DNA of 64,000 bases from JAEZDR01 sp039811185 (GCA_039811185.1 JBDHYF010000010.1:1-64000), one strand, 5' to 3'. Shown: positions 25,602 to 35,466, counted from the first letter of the stretch. Notes: generated by a model from the letters alone, not told the origin. A program made the numbers and translations.

Positions 25602-26582
25602 TTAAATCCAGCCCTTTTCTTTCATCCACTCGTCGTTGTAAATTTTACCCACATAGCGGCTGCCATGGTCGTGGAAAATGCAAACCACTACATCATCTTT
25701 TTTCAGGCGGTCTTTCAACTGCATTAATCCCTGAAGACAGCTTCCGGCGCTGTATCCGCAAAAAAGCCCTTCTTCTTTTGCAATGCGTCGTGCCATAAGC
25801 GCCCCGTCTTTATCGGTTACCTGCTCGAAATGATCAATTACACTCATGTCGTAATTCTGAGGAACGAAATCCTCGCCGAAACCTTCCGATACATAAGGAT
25901 AAGCTTCCTTCATATCTACTTCGCCGGTACGGAAATATTTGGTAAGCAGCGAACCATACACATCGATGGCCCACACCTGAATGTTTGGATTTTTTTCTTT
26001 CAGATACATTGCCGTTCCGGTGATGGTTCCGCCGGTTCCGGCAGTACACACCAAATGTGTGATTTTGCCTTCGGTTTGTTCCCAAAGCTCCGGGCCGGTT
26101 GTTTCGTAATGACCAAGACGATTTGCAAGATTATCGTATTGATTGAAGTGATAAGAATTTGGGGTCTCTGCTGCAATGCGCTTGGCTACGCTATAGTAGC
26201 TGCGCGGGTCTTCCGGCTCTACATTGGTAGGACAAACCGTTACTTCTGCACCCAGTGCCTTCAAAATATCTACCTTCTCCTTCGACTGTTTATCGGTGGT
26301 TACAAAAACGCAATGATATCCTTTTACAATGGCAGCAAGGGCAAGGCCCATTCCGGTGTTGCCGCTCGTACATTCTACAATGGTTCCGCCGGGCTTTAAC
26401 TTACCTTCCTGCTCTGCAACTTCTACCATCTTAAGCGCCATCCTGTCTTTGATAGAGTTACCGGGATTGAAATAGTCTACTTTTGCCAGCACCGTAGCTG
26501 GAATATCTTTGGTAATTTTATTCAGCTTAATAAGAGGGGTATTTCCGATAGCCTCTAAAATATTGTTCAACCACATAGTCAT
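25602..26582 (-). CDS. PLP-dependent cysteine-synthase family enzyme, cystathionine beta-synthase-like
   Basis: 326 residues, PLP fold type II. PLP lysine is Lys45 in PGNSIKDRM; SGNTGMG (about 73-79) binds the substrate carboxylate and GTGGTITG the phosphate. The tail FHDHGSRYVGKIYNDEWM is characteristic of cystathionine beta-synthase-like proteins and is not usual in plain CysK. So it condenses serine (or O-acetylserine) with homocysteine or sulfide; which one cannot be told. No regulatory CBS domains. A perfect -7 box lies 13 bases upstream; the start may be 26582 or 26576. Confidence 0.85.
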   Translation of the reverse strand: MTMWLNNILEAIGNTPLIKLNKITKDIPATVLAKVDYFNPGNSIKDRMALKMVEVAEQEGKLKPGGTIVECTSGNTGMGLALAAIVKGYHCVFVTTDKQSKEKVDILKALGAEVTVCPTNVEPEDPRSYYSVAKRIAAETPNSYHFNQYDNLANRLGHYETTGPELWEQTEGKITHLVCTAGTGGTITGTAMYLKEKNPNIQVWAIDVYGSLLTKYFRTGEVDMKEAYPYVSEGFGEDFVPQNYDMSVIDHFEQVTDKDGALMARRIAKEEGLFCGYSAGSCLQGLMQLKDRLKKDDVVVCIFHDHGSRYVGKIYNDEWMKEKGWI

Positions 26583-26594
26583 AAATTAAGGGTG

Positions 26595-26602
26595 CAAAGG
26601 TA
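26595..26602 (-). promoter_or_regulatory. -7 promoter element of the cystathionine-synthase-like gene
   Basis: On the minus strand TACCTTTG matches TAnnTTTG exactly, followed by GCACCC, the usual context of Chitinophagaceae transcription starts (recollection). Confidence 0.5.
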
Positions 26603-26620
26603 GCTATAAGCGCCGATGGT

Positions 26621-28489
26621 TCAGTGCTTTTCCAACTGTAAAAAATTATTGCTTTTATCAACGTCCGGGGTGTAGTGGTGTCCTGCTTGCACTGAAGCAA
26701 TTTTCTTCCTGGTTTTCACAGGAATCAGTAACTCGGTATTTCCTCTTTCCCATACCGCAACAGAATAATGCAGCTGTTGTGTGCTGCCGTCCGTGTACAG
26801 GATTTTTAAATCAACAGGAAGGGGTTTTTCGCCCACCAGCTGGACATGAATGTAGTATCCGTTTTTGGTTTTTTTTGCAGACGTAACGGCCAGGTCGGGT
26901 ACGCCATCATCAAAAAACCAGCGCTTCCAAAACCAGTTTAAATTTTTTCCGGATGCTGTATTAAAGCAATTGAAGAAGTCGTAAGGCATGGGGTGTTTAC
27001 CTTTCCATGTGTTCATGTAATGGTGCAGCGCAACAAAGAAAATGCTGTCGCCCAAAAGATCTTTCACGTATAGATAACCCATAGCAGGTTTGGGATAGTT
27101 GTTTACAAAGGTGGCAGCGCCATTTGTTAACGTAGATAATGTGGTAACAGGCACATCGGCTTCTTTGCCTGCAATGTTTTGATAGCCCGCAACGCCGTAT
27201 AAATTTGTAATTGAGCTGTCGATATAAGGTGTCAGCAGCCATTCGCCAATTGTTGCCCATCCCTCATCCATCCAGGCGTATTTTGTTTCGTTTGTACCCA
27301 TGTAAAACGGGAAGAGGGTATGGAACATCTCGTGTACAGTAAGCTCAATCGTTTCTTCGCGGTTTTCAAGTGGATTATCGTTTGCCATCATCGGATACTC
27401 CATCTGATCCAGTCCCTGAAAAACAGTAAAATGCGGGTATGGATAGGGCCATTTAGGAAAATAAAAGCTCATGCCTTCCAGCGTTTTTCTTCCGTAGTTT
27501 ACCACTTCAAAAAAATCTTTCTGCGCTTTGTCGAATACCGCATCCACACGGCTGCGTCGCATAGTGGCGCTGTCAACAACAAGGCTGCTGCTTTTCCATA
27601 TGTAGTGGTTGCTGAGTGCAAACACAAAATCGGTAACGTTGTCTGCTTCAAACTTCCAGCTGTGCAATAAATATCCCGGTTGTGTTATCAATTTTCTGAG
27701 GTGGTCTTCTGTCGTAATTACATCCGTAACGCCGTCTTCAGTTTCGGCCTTTTTCATTCTTGTAACAATCGTTGGCTGAAGAACTTCACCGGCATTTTTT
27801 AAATCGCCCGTCGCCCATACAATGTAGTCGGCCGGCACGGTAATCTGCGCTTTAAAATGGCAGAAATCGTTATAAAATTCCTGTTGTCCGTTGTAGGCAA
27901 AACGGTTCCATCCGTCAATGTCGTCGTACACGGCAATTCGCGGGAAAAAATAGGCAACGAAATGTGAGCCGCTGTCAACCATTCCGGTGCGCAGGTGCGA
28001 TGTTTTATTGAGTGTGTAATGATAGTAAATGTTGAAATTTATTTTTGAATGAGGTGCAATCGGACTGACAGGAACTACTGCAAGTGTTCCGGCGTTATTG
28101 AAATATTTTTCGTTCAGTTTTTTGCCGGAAACAAAAGCAGAATCTACCATTAATCCATCCGAAACATCTTCCGCTTTTAAAGGCATATTTCGTGCAACAC
28201 CTTTTTTATAGATGTTTGGGTTGAGATGAAATACAACTTGCTTCAACGTGTCCGGACTGTTATTGTAGTACTCAATTTCGGCCTGTCCCGTCAGCAAACG
28301 GGTGCTGGGATCGAAAGTTACCTTCAGGTTGTAGCCGGCCGAGTTTTGCCAATAGTTTTTCCCCGGCAATCCGCTGCTGTCGCGGGTTTGCTTTACATAG
28401 GTTTGATGAATGTTTAAAGGAACAGGAAGATGCTGGCTGTTTGCGCAAACCGACCACAGCACAGATAACATCAATAAAAAACTTCGCAT
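26621..28489 (-). CDS. M1-family metallopeptidase, exported
   Basis: 622 residues with an N-terminal signal peptide (about 1-18). Substrate/exopeptidase region GLDQMEYPMM (about 359-368, in the place of GAMEN) and the zinc site HEMFH (386-390) with the third ligand Glu409 in WMDEGWATIGE. The N-terminal beta-saddle (about 50-290) is typical of M1 aminopeptidases. It probably removes N-terminal residues from peptides in the periplasm or at the surface. Missing the full GAMEN motif, so exact specificity is uncertain. Confidence 0.88.
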   Translation of the reverse strand: MRSFLLMLSVLWSVCANSQHLPVPLNIHQTYVKQTRDSSGLPGKNYWQNSAGYNLKVTFDPSTRLLTGQAEIEYYNNSPDTLKQVVFHLNPNIYKKGVARNMPLKAEDVSDGLMVDSAFVSGKKLNEKYFNNAGTLAVVPVSPIAPHSKINFNIYYHYTLNKTSHLRTGMVDSGSHFVAYFFPRIAVYDDIDGWNRFAYNGQQEFYNDFCHFKAQITVPADYIVWATGDLKNAGEVLQPTIVTRMKKAETEDGVTDVITTEDHLRKLITQPGYLLHSWKFEADNVTDFVFALSNHYIWKSSSLVVDSATMRRSRVDAVFDKAQKDFFEVVNYGRKTLEGMSFYFPKWPYPYPHFTVFQGLDQMEYPMMANDNPLENREETIELTVHEMFHTLFPFYMGTNETKYAWMDEGWATIGEWLLTPYIDSSITNLYGVAGYQNIAGKEADVPVTTLSTLTNGAATFVNNYPKPAMGYLYVKDLLGDSIFFVALHHYMNTWKGKHPMPYDFFNCFNTASGKNLNWFWKRWFFDDGVPDLAVTSAKKTKNGYYIHVQLVGEKPLPVDLKILYTDGSTQQLHYSVAVWERGNTELLIPVKTRKKIASVQAGHHYTPDVDKSNNFLQLEKH

Positions 28490-28618
28490 AGCTAGATAGA
28501 TGAAGGCTCAAATATGCTGCTTTTTTTTGTGAAAGAAGGGGCACAAACTATTAAGGAGCAGTTGGATTTTAAGTGAGATAGAGCGCTTGAAGACAGCGAT
28601 CGCAAAAAGGAATATATC

Positions 28619-29722
28619 CTAAAAAAGATGCAGCTGTCGCCCATTGTGATGTGAAATGCGCTGCGGACTTGCATGAAAGTTAGAAACGGAAATTCCGAGT
28701 AACCGGATTTTGTTTCCTTCTTCAAACGCAGCCGACATCAGCTCTTTGGCCGTTTCGGAAAGAGTAGAAAGATCGGCGATGGGTTCATCGAAAGAGCGGC
28801 TTCGTGTGATAATTTTAAAATGGCTGTATTTAATTTTTAAGGTGATGGTGCGTCCTTTCAAATTTTTTCGTTCGAGGCGCTCGTAAACGGTTGCTGCAAT
28901 TTTGGTGAGCTCGAAGTGCATTTCTTCCAGCGTGGTGAGGTCGTAAGCAAAGGTATCCTCCGCGGCGAGCGACTTTGTTTCGCGGTATGGCTGCACCATC
29001 CGGTCGTCGATGCCTCTTACTATTTGGTAGTAAAATTTTCCGGCTTTTCCGAAACTGCTGATGAGGGCCGATTCGGTCCACTGTTTCAGGTCGGCGCCTG
29101 TATGTAAACCCATTGCTTTCATCCGCGCTGCCGTTACTTTTCCTACGCCATAAAATTTTTCTACCGGAAGGTTTTCCATGAAAGCCTCTACGGACGAGGG
29201 GCCGATAAATTTCAGTCCATCGGGTTTGTTGATGTCGGAAGCAATTTTTGCAACAAATTTATTAATGGAAACACCGGCTGAGGCCGTGAGCTGCAGTTCG
29301 TTTTTGATGGCGGCTTTTATTTGCATGGCTACTTCAATGGCAGATCCTATGTTTTGCTTGTCGGTGGTTACATCGAGATAGGCTTCGTCGAGCGAGAGCG
29401 GTTCAATCAGATCGGTATACCGGCGGAATATTTCATGAATTTTTTTTGATACTTCTTTGTAAGCCTCAAACCTCGGATATACGAAACGCACATGCGGACA
29501 CAGCTTTAGGGCCTGGCGTGAAGGCATAGCGGACCGGATGCCGAATTTTCTTGCTTCGTAACTGGCAGCCGCCACCACACCGCCACGGCCTTCGGGCGAA
29601 CCGCCCACCACCAGCGGCTTTCCGCGCAATGCCGGATTATCGCGCTGCTCAATCGATGCATAAAATGCATCCATATCTACATGAATAATTTTTCGTTGTA
29701 TTAAGGCGGGCGTTTCCATCAT
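28619..29722 (-). CDS. dinB: DNA polymerase IV (translesion Y-family)
   Basis: 367 residues. Catalytic Asp16 (VDMDAFYASIE) and Asp112/Glu113 (SLDEAYLDVT) are intact, so the polymerase should be active. Helix-hairpin-helix region about 175-215 (FYGVGKVTAARMKAMGL), little-finger domain after about 240, and a C-terminal QLHLF that matches the beta-clamp-binding motif. It copies damaged DNA with low fidelity. Four bases behind dnaE2, it closes a mutasome operon; a separate dinB beside imuB is unusual but seen in some bacteria. Confidence 0.95.
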   Translation of the reverse strand: MMETPALIQRKIIHVDMDAFYASIEQRDNPALRGKPLVVGGSPEGRGGVVAAASYEARKFGIRSAMPSRQALKLCPHVRFVYPRFEAYKEVSKKIHEIFRRYTDLIEPLSLDEAYLDVTTDKQNIGSAIEVAMQIKAAIKNELQLTASAGVSINKFVAKIASDINKPDGLKFIGPSSVEAFMENLPVEKFYGVGKVTAARMKAMGLHTGADLKQWTESALISSFGKAGKFYYQIVRGIDDRMVQPYRETKSLAAEDTFAYDLTTLEEMHFELTKIAATVYERLERKNLKGRTITLKIKYSHFKIITRSRSFDEPIADLSTLSETAKELMSAAFEEGNKIRLLGISVSNFHASPQRISHHNGRQLHLF

Positions 29723-29726
29723 TATT

Positions 29727-32700
29727 CTATTTAAAATTTCTTCCCGCAGGGAAAATTTCCCCTTGTTTTATTGCTGCATGAGTTGGCCTCAGGGTTGCAA
29801 TATAGCTGCTTCCACCTTCATCGGCTCTCGAAAGTGTTTGAACAGCTTCAGCATGCTCCGACACAGGAAGTTGTTTTAATAAAGCAGTCATATTGTGGCA
29901 TTTTTCAACCATTACGTGTATTACACTACCTTCTATCTGCACCCGGCCTTCTGCCAGTAATAAAGTAGCATGAATAATTTCTTTGCGATACTGCTCGAAT
30001 ATTTTTTTAAACACCACTAAATTGGCCACACCTGTTTCGTCTTCGATAGTGATAAAAACCACGCCGCTCGCAGTGCCGGGGCGCTGCCTGACAAGCACAA
30101 GGCCCGACACTTTAACCCGGTCGCCATTTTTTAATTGCGACAGATATTTTGCGGCTGTAATGTGTAAAAGCGAAAGTTTTTCCCTAACCAAACTTACCGG
30201 ATGGCCTTTTAAGGAAAGGGAAGAGGTGCTGTAGTCGCGAAAGATGTGTTCGGCTGCCGTAAGGGCGGGCAGGTTTACTTTTTCTTCAGGGGGAAGCGGG
30301 TGTCCGGTAAACATGCCGGTAGGGCGGTCGCTTAATGCAGATACTTCCCAAAGTGCCTCCCGCCTGTCGAGCCCCATCGACCGGAAGGCATCTGCATCGG
30401 CAAGCCTTTCTATGGTGCCAAAAGAAACACCCGCCTCCGATAAAGCGTGTACATGGCGGTAGGGTTGCACACGGCCGGCTACCAGTTTTTGTATATCGGC
30501 TTCTGCCAAACCTTTTATTTGTCGGAATCCTAAACGCAGCGCGTAGTAGTTACCCGATTTTTCTTCCAGCGTATTATCCCATAAAGATTCATTTACATCA
30601 ACAGGCAGCACCTCTACACCGTGTTTTTTGGCATCAGAAACAATTTGTGCGGGCTGATAAAAACCCATGGGCATACTGTTAAGCAAAGCAGCTGCAAATA
30701 CATCCGGATAGAAGCATTTCATCCACGAGGATACATATACCAACAAAGCAAAGCTCGCTGCATGGCTTTCCGGAAATCCATAGCTGCCAAATCCTTCCAG
30801 TTGCCGGAAAACACGTTTGGCAAAATCTTCTTTATAACCTTTCGCTACCATTCCTTTTATCAGCTTTTTTTCCCAGTCGCTCACTTTTCCTTTTGCCTTA
30901 AATGTGGCCATACTGCGGCGCAGCCCATCGGCTTCGGCCGGTGTAAATCCTGCGGCTACAATTGCTATTTCCATAGCCTGCTCCTGAAAAAGCGGCACGC
31001 CGAGGGTACGCCCTAAAATTTCTTCGAGCTCTGCCGACGGGTATTCCACAGGCTCTTGTCCGTTGCGCCTTCTTAAATAAGGATGCACCATATCGCCCTG
31101 AATGGGGCCGGGCCTTACAATTGCCACTTCAATTACTAAATCGTAAAAACATTTCGGCTTCAAACGCGGCAGCATCGTCATTTGTGCCCGGCTTTCTATC
31201 TGAAAAACACCAATCGTATCGGCCTCGCTAATCATCTCATAAACTTCCGGAACATCTTGCGGAATATTTGCCAGCGTCAGGTGTAGTCCATAATGTTTTT
31301 TAGCAAGATCGAACCCTTTGCGTATACAGGTAAGCATGCCCAGTGCAAGCACATCTACTTTTAAAAAACCCAATACTTCAATATCGTCTTTATTCCATTC
31401 TATGCAGGTTCGGTTTTCCATTCTTGCATTCAAAATGGGGCAGAGGTCGGAGAGTTTATCCTGCGTAATTACAAAGCCGCCGGTATGCTGCCCCAGTTGC
31501 CGCGGAAATCCGATATACTGTGCCGTAAGTTGAAATATTTTTTTAAGATGAGGATCGCCCGGATCAAATCCTTCAGAAGAAGCGCGGTTGCCATTCAGCC
31601 ACTCTTCGGTAAACTCCCATCCCGAGCCCGAAAGCCGGCTAATGGCATCGAGCGAAAGCCCCATTGCCTTACCCACATCTCTTATAGCACTTTTATAATG
31701 TACCTGTGTTACCGTGGCTACAATGGCAGCGCGATCACGACCATATTTTTCGTAGATATACTGAATCACTTCTTCACGCCTTTCGTGTTCAAAGTCCACA
31801 TCAATATCCGGAGGTTCGTTTCGTGCATCCGACATAAAGCGGGCAAACAGCAGCTTAAATTTTGACGGATCTACCGAAGTGATGCCGAGGCAGTAACAGA
31901 CCACCGAATTGGCTGCTGAACCGCGCCCCTGACAAAGGATGCCTCTTTTTCTTGCAAAAGATACCAGATCGTATACTGTTAAGAAGTAGGCTGCATAATT
32001 TTTTCGTTTAATAAAACCGAGTTCATGACAGATGATTTTTTTAAGATGTGCCGGTATGGGAACACCCAATTTTTCCTCTGCACCCTGCCATACCAAATGC
32101 TGTAACGATTCCTGCGGCGTTTGGTTGGGAGAAGTGATTTCTTCGGGATACACATACTTCAGTTCGTTAAGTGAAAAACGGCAGGCATCCGCAATTTTTT
32201 CGGCCTGGCGGATGGCTTCGGGATACTGACTAAACAGCCGGTGCATTTCTTCGGCCGGTTTCAGGTGCCGTTCAGCATTTTGATGCAAACGAAAGCCGGC
32301 CTGCTGTAGGGTACATTTTTCACGGATGCAGGTGAGCACATCCTGCAATTGGCGGCGTTCTGCATGATGGTAATGTACATCGTTGGTAGCTACAAGAGGA
32401 GCATTTAACTGAAGCGCCAGTTGTGCAATCCGGTAAAGTCTTTTGTTATCGTTGGCAAGATAAGAGCGGGTTGCGCTGAGGTAAAGATGGCTGCCTAAAA
32501 CAGTTTTAAAACGGGCTGCGGCAGCTTTAAAATCTTCATCAAAATCGAATGAAGTATTTAACGACAAAGGAGGAATCAGAATAAAGATAATGTCGCTTCC
32601 CATCTGGTTTAAATCGGCAGCATAAAGGTGGCAGTTGCCTTTTTCGGCGCGGAGGTTTCCTTCGGAAAGAAGGGCTGATAAACGGGCATAGCCCTTTTTA

Positions 32701-32945
32701 TTAATCGGATATGCAAGCAGGCTTGGCCCGTCAATTAAATCCAGTCGGCAGGCGGGGATGATGCGGATGTTTTTGCCTTTTGCGGCGCTATACGCTCTTA
32801 CCACTCCTGCCAGCGTATTGCGGTCGGTAATGGCAATGGCAGTATAGCCTAAAGCAATTGCCTGGTTTACCATTTCTTCGGGGTGCGATCCGCCACGCAG
32901 AAAGCTGAAGTTGGTAGTTATTTGTAATTCGGTATACTTCATCAT
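29727..32945 (-). CDS. dnaE2: error-prone DNA polymerase III alpha subunit DnaE2 (ImuC)
   Basis: 1072 residues. PHP domain at the N-terminus (TNFSFLRGGSHPEEMV), polymerase core with the catalytic PDIDVDFEHERR (about 385-395) and the thumb/fingers segment ending in the GFPESHAASFALLVY block, then a tandem helix-hairpin-helix and an OB domain (about 960-1030, VKVSGLVLVRQRPGT). Length is in the DnaE2 range and below replicative DnaE. It works with ImuA and ImuB in SOS mutagenesis (known in Caulobacter and mycobacteria). It abuts imuB exactly (32945/32946). Confidence 0.95.
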   Translation of the reverse strand: MMKYTELQITTNFSFLRGGSHPEEMVNQAIALGYTAIAITDRNTLAGVVRAYSAAKGKNIRIIPACRLDLIDGPSLLAYPINKKGYARLSALLSEGNLRAEKGNCHLYAADLNQMGSDIIFILIPPLSLNTSFDFDEDFKAAAARFKTVLGSHLYLSATRSYLANDNKRLYRIAQLALQLNAPLVATNDVHYHHAERRQLQDVLTCIREKCTLQQAGFRLHQNAERHLKPAEEMHRLFSQYPEAIRQAEKIADACRFSLNELKYVYPEEITSPNQTPQESLQHLVWQGAEEKLGVPIPAHLKKIICHELGFIKRKNYAAYFLTVYDLVSFARKRGILCQGRGSAANSVVCYCLGITSVDPSKFKLLFARFMSDARNEPPDIDVDFEHERREEVIQYIYEKYGRDRAAIVATVTQVHYKSAIRDVGKAMGLSLDAISRLSGSGWEFTEEWLNGNRASSEGFDPGDPHLKKIFQLTAQYIGFPRQLGQHTGGFVITQDKLSDLCPILNARMENRTCIEWNKDDIEVLGFLKVDVLALGMLTCIRKGFDLAKKHYGLHLTLANIPQDVPEVYEMISEADTIGVFQIESRAQMTMLPRLKPKCFYDLVIEVAIVRPGPIQGDMVHPYLRRRNGQEPVEYPSAELEEILGRTLGVPLFQEQAMEIAIVAAGFTPAEADGLRRSMATFKAKGKVSDWEKKLIKGMVAKGYKEDFAKRVFRQLEGFGSYGFPESHAASFALLVYVSSWMKCFYPDVFAAALLNSMPMGFYQPAQIVSDAKKHGVEVLPVDVNESLWDNTLEEKSGNYYALRLGFRQIKGLAEADIQKLVAGRVQPYRHVHALSEAGVSFGTIERLADADAFRSMGLDRREALWEVSALSDRPTGMFTGHPLPPEEKVNLPALTAAEHIFRDYSTSSLSLKGHPVSLVREKLSLLHITAAKYLSQLKNGDRVKVSGLVLVRQRPGTASGVVFITIEDETGVANLVVFKKIFEQYRKEIIHATLLLAEGRVQIEGSVIHVMVEKCHNMTALLKQLPVSEHAEAVQTLSRADEGGSSYIATLRPTHAAIKQGEIFPAGRNFK

Positions 32946-34439
32946 TTATGCAAAAAATCCGTGAACAAACCATTGAGGATCTCCGGCTCCGTAATGGCCG
33001 GAGCGGAACAGCCAGAAGCGGCCGCCTTCTTCATCTTCAATACAATAATAATCCCGCACAAGGCCGTTTTGCAACCACCATTCCTGTTCAATTCTTTCCG
33101 GCCCATCGGCTTTTATTACTTTGTGCAGCCGGCCCTTGTAACGAAACAGCATGGGCGGATAATCGGGCAGCGGAACCGTTACATCGATGCGCTCGGGAGC
33201 AGGTAATAGATGAACGGGACGAGGCAGGTCGGTACGCCATTCCGTTTGCGGATTTTCGTTGAGTGATGCGGCCATCTTTATACTTCGTGTGGGCCAGTAA
33301 TGTTGTTGCGGCAGATAGCGTTTAATGGCGTTGCTGCCGGCACGGTTGGCAATCCGGTCTAACAATTCTGCCACTTCTTTTATGTTGTTGTGTGAAGAGG
33401 CAGCCCAAAGCGCTTCCTGCCCGCTGCCCAGCTCTTCTGTTATGGGTGCTTGCAGCGTAAACAACTCTATACCAAGCGCCGGTTCTATGGTGGCAATGCG
33501 GGGCTCGAAAAGTTTCAGTAAATGAGTGGCATTGCGCGAAGCCGATCCTGTAGAAATGCTTATTTGCTGTATGTTGCCGTCTATTCGATAGCCTTTAAAT
33601 ACGCATTTTCTGAGCCCTCTGCTTTTTTTATGTAGCTGCCTGCAAATATCTTCTATAAGGGTTTTCAGCGCCATTTCTATAGCGGTGGCCGTGCGCACAG
33701 GCTCTAAACAAGGCAGCCTGCTCTGAAAAGGCTCTTCCGGCTGAACGGGCTGAATGTATTCTTCCTCTTGCCCCAATGCCTGCCGGATGCGGCTAAGCAG
33801 TGTTTCTCCGAACCGCCGTTTTAAAGAATAAGCGGGAATCTGTACAATATTTTTAATTTGATGGAGCCCCAGCTTATGTAGTTTTTGCAGTGTGTGTGTT
33901 TCCAATCGTAATGCAGCAGGAGGCAGTGGCAGCAAGGCATGTAACTGCATGGCGGGGGCTATGTTCTCTGTGTGGCTAAAGCGTGCAACAGCCCATGCAC
34001 AGCCAATGGTGTCGGCCATGGCTGCCCTTATGTTGTATCCCGCTGCACGAATTTTTGTGCAGATGTTTTGCAGATAAGGTTGTTCGCCTCCCCACAGGTG
34101 GGGGCATCCGCTTACGTCGAGCATCAGTCCGTCGGCTCCATCTGTTGCTGCACTTGGCGTAAAGCGGATGCACCATTCTGCTATTTTATGCAGCAGGTTT
34201 GCTGTTTGTTGCGGCTCATCTTCGAAAAGCCGGAGTGTGGGTATCAGTGCGCGGCAATCGGCAACTGCCATGCCCGCATATACACCTTTTTGGCGGGCGG
34301 CTTCGCTGGCTGCTTTTACCATCATTTTTCCTTTTTCAGGTGCTGCCGTTACGAAGGCGGTGTGTTGTAAGTGCGGGTAAAGCCGCAGCAACCGGTCGAT
34401 GCTGAAATTCGGGAACCATATAGAAACATATCTTTTCAT
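32946..34439 (-). CDS. imuB: ImuB-like inactive Y-family polymerase
   Basis: 497 residues of Y-family fold. Where DinB has DMD and SLDEAYLD, this protein has WFPNFSID at the start and GLMLDVSG near 105, so the catalytic carboxylates are missing, as in ImuB. Middle part has a helix-hairpin-helix (LHKLGLHQIKNIVQIPAYSL) and a little-finger region. ImuB serves as a bridge between DnaE2, ImuA and the beta clamp. Located between imuA (2-base gap) and dnaE2 (no gap), so clearly one operon. Confidence 0.9.
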   Translation of the reverse strand: MKRYVSIWFPNFSIDRLLRLYPHLQHTAFVTAAPEKGKMMVKAASEAARQKGVYAGMAVADCRALIPTLRLFEDEPQQTANLLHKIAEWCIRFTPSAATDGADGLMLDVSGCPHLWGGEQPYLQNICTKIRAAGYNIRAAMADTIGCAWAVARFSHTENIAPAMQLHALLPLPPAALRLETHTLQKLHKLGLHQIKNIVQIPAYSLKRRFGETLLSRIRQALGQEEEYIQPVQPEEPFQSRLPCLEPVRTATAIEMALKTLIEDICRQLHKKSRGLRKCVFKGYRIDGNIQQISISTGSASRNATHLLKLFEPRIATIEPALGIELFTLQAPITEELGSGQEALWAASSHNNIKEVAELLDRIANRAGSNAIKRYLPQQHYWPTRSIKMAASLNENPQTEWRTDLPRPVHLLPAPERIDVTVPLPDYPPMLFRYKGRLHKVIKADGPERIEQEWWLQNGLVRDYYCIEDEEGGRFWLFRSGHYGAGDPQWFVHGFFA

Positions 34440-34441
34440 AG

Positions 34442-35176
34442 TTAACCTGTTTTACGTGTGTCCATGCTGATGACAGTATGATGAGGCTTGTTTATTTGAT
34501 GGAAACGGTTATTCACCCATTCTATTTCCCATTGTTGCGGGCGGCCGTTACGCACTTTGGTGAGCTGTACATTCCATTTAGGGAAGCCTACGCCCGGCAT
34601 ATTTGCTGTTTCGGAAGGAAGGGGTTGTATGCGCCAGCGGGTGAGACAGGCTAAGGTGTTTTCCTGTAGAGGGCGATGGCGGTGAATGATACCCGTTGTA
34701 CCGCTTTTTTCTACGGCAAGCTGCAAACGCCGCGATTCAGTGAAGCTGAGGTTTTTCAATTCGCCTATTACACAGGTAAGGGCGTTGCATTTTAGCGATT
34801 CTTCAAGGGTCCAGAAAAGGTCTTTTTTGTTGGGCAGATGAACAAAAACAAACTGATGTGGGTGGAGTCCGAAGAGCTTTAAAGCCGGTGGAAAAACAAG
34901 CGGGGAAGGGCTTATCCATAAACAGATGCTTTGGGGTTGACAAAGGCTGTGGAGGAGTGCGGCAATGAAGCCGTTGGTGGCAGCCGATTCTTGCGGTTGG
35001 TGGCTGATAAATTCATGTACGGTGGCTGTTGGGAAGCGGTGGTTTGGGAAAGCGGTTTGGAAGATACGAAGGCCGGCAGAAGACGGTTGTTGTTGCGGCT
35101 GTTTAGGAGTGGAGAGGCGGATAATCTCTTGTTGGAGATGCCCGAGGAGTTCATATTTTTTATTTTCCGGTTTCAT
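34442..35176 (-). CDS. imuA: ImuA-like RecA-fold protein of the mutasome
   Basis: 244 residues. ImuA-type proteins have a RecA-like fold without classical Walker motifs; here the strands ATVHEFISH, SICLWISPSP and HQFVFVHLPNKKDLFW, then EESLKCNALTCVIGEL, fit. First gene of the cassette, with 2-base spacing to imuB. It modulates RecA and is required for DnaE2-dependent mutagenesis (family knowledge). Start at 35176 behind a short leader with a palindrome-overlapped promoter. Confidence 0.85.
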   Translation of the reverse strand: MKPENKKYELLGHLQQEIIRLSTPKQPQQQPSSAGLRIFQTAFPNHRFPTATVHEFISHQPQESAATNGFIAALLHSLCQPQSICLWISPSPLVFPPALKLFGLHPHQFVFVHLPNKKDLFWTLEESLKCNALTCVIGELKNLSFTESRRLQLAVEKSGTTGIIHRHRPLQENTLACLTRWRIQPLPSETANMPGVGFPKWNVQLTKVRNGRPQQWEIEWVNNRFHQINKPHHTVISMDTRKTG

Positions 35177-35201
35177 GGGGTTTTGTAAAAGCCGTGAAGG
35201 A

Positions 35202-35233
35202 CGAAGGTAGCTATAATGCTAAAATAATTAGCA
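35202..35233 (-). promoter_or_regulatory. promoter and candidate SOS operator of the imuA operon
   Basis: On the minus strand a -7-like element TACCTTCG (35202-35209, one mismatch from TAnnTTTG) is preceded at 8 bases by a perfect 17-bp palindrome TGCTAAAATAATTAGCA (35217-35233). It would lie between -33 and -7, an ideal site for a dimeric repressor. LexA or a LexA-like protein is the obvious suspect, but the Bacteroidota LexA box is not known to me. Confidence 0.55.
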
Positions 35234-35379
35234 ATCCATGGTTTAAAAAACAGCGATTCATTCATGAGTTTATGGTATTTTTCTGATGGCAATAATTTTT
35301 TGAAAAAAGATTTTTTTTTGAAGTGAAGAACCATCATATTTGCACTCCCAAAACGGAACAGTTCTTATAACAAAATATT

Positions 35380-35453
35380 GGATCGGTAGTTCAGTTGGTT
35401 AGAATGCTGCCCTGTCACGGCAGAGGTCGCGGGTTCGAGTCCCGTCCGGTCCG
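35380..35453 (+). tRNA. tRNA-Asp (anticodon GTC)
   Basis: A full cloverleaf: acceptor arms GGATCGG/CCGGTCC with one T-G wobble, D-arm with GGTTAGAA, anticodon loop CTGTCAC with GTC at 35414-35416, T-loop GGTTCGAGTCC, discriminator G at 35453. The CCA end is not encoded. A -7-like CATATTTG at 35335-35342 lies upstream. Confidence 0.95.
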
Positions 35454-35466
35454 CAGATTTTAAGAT

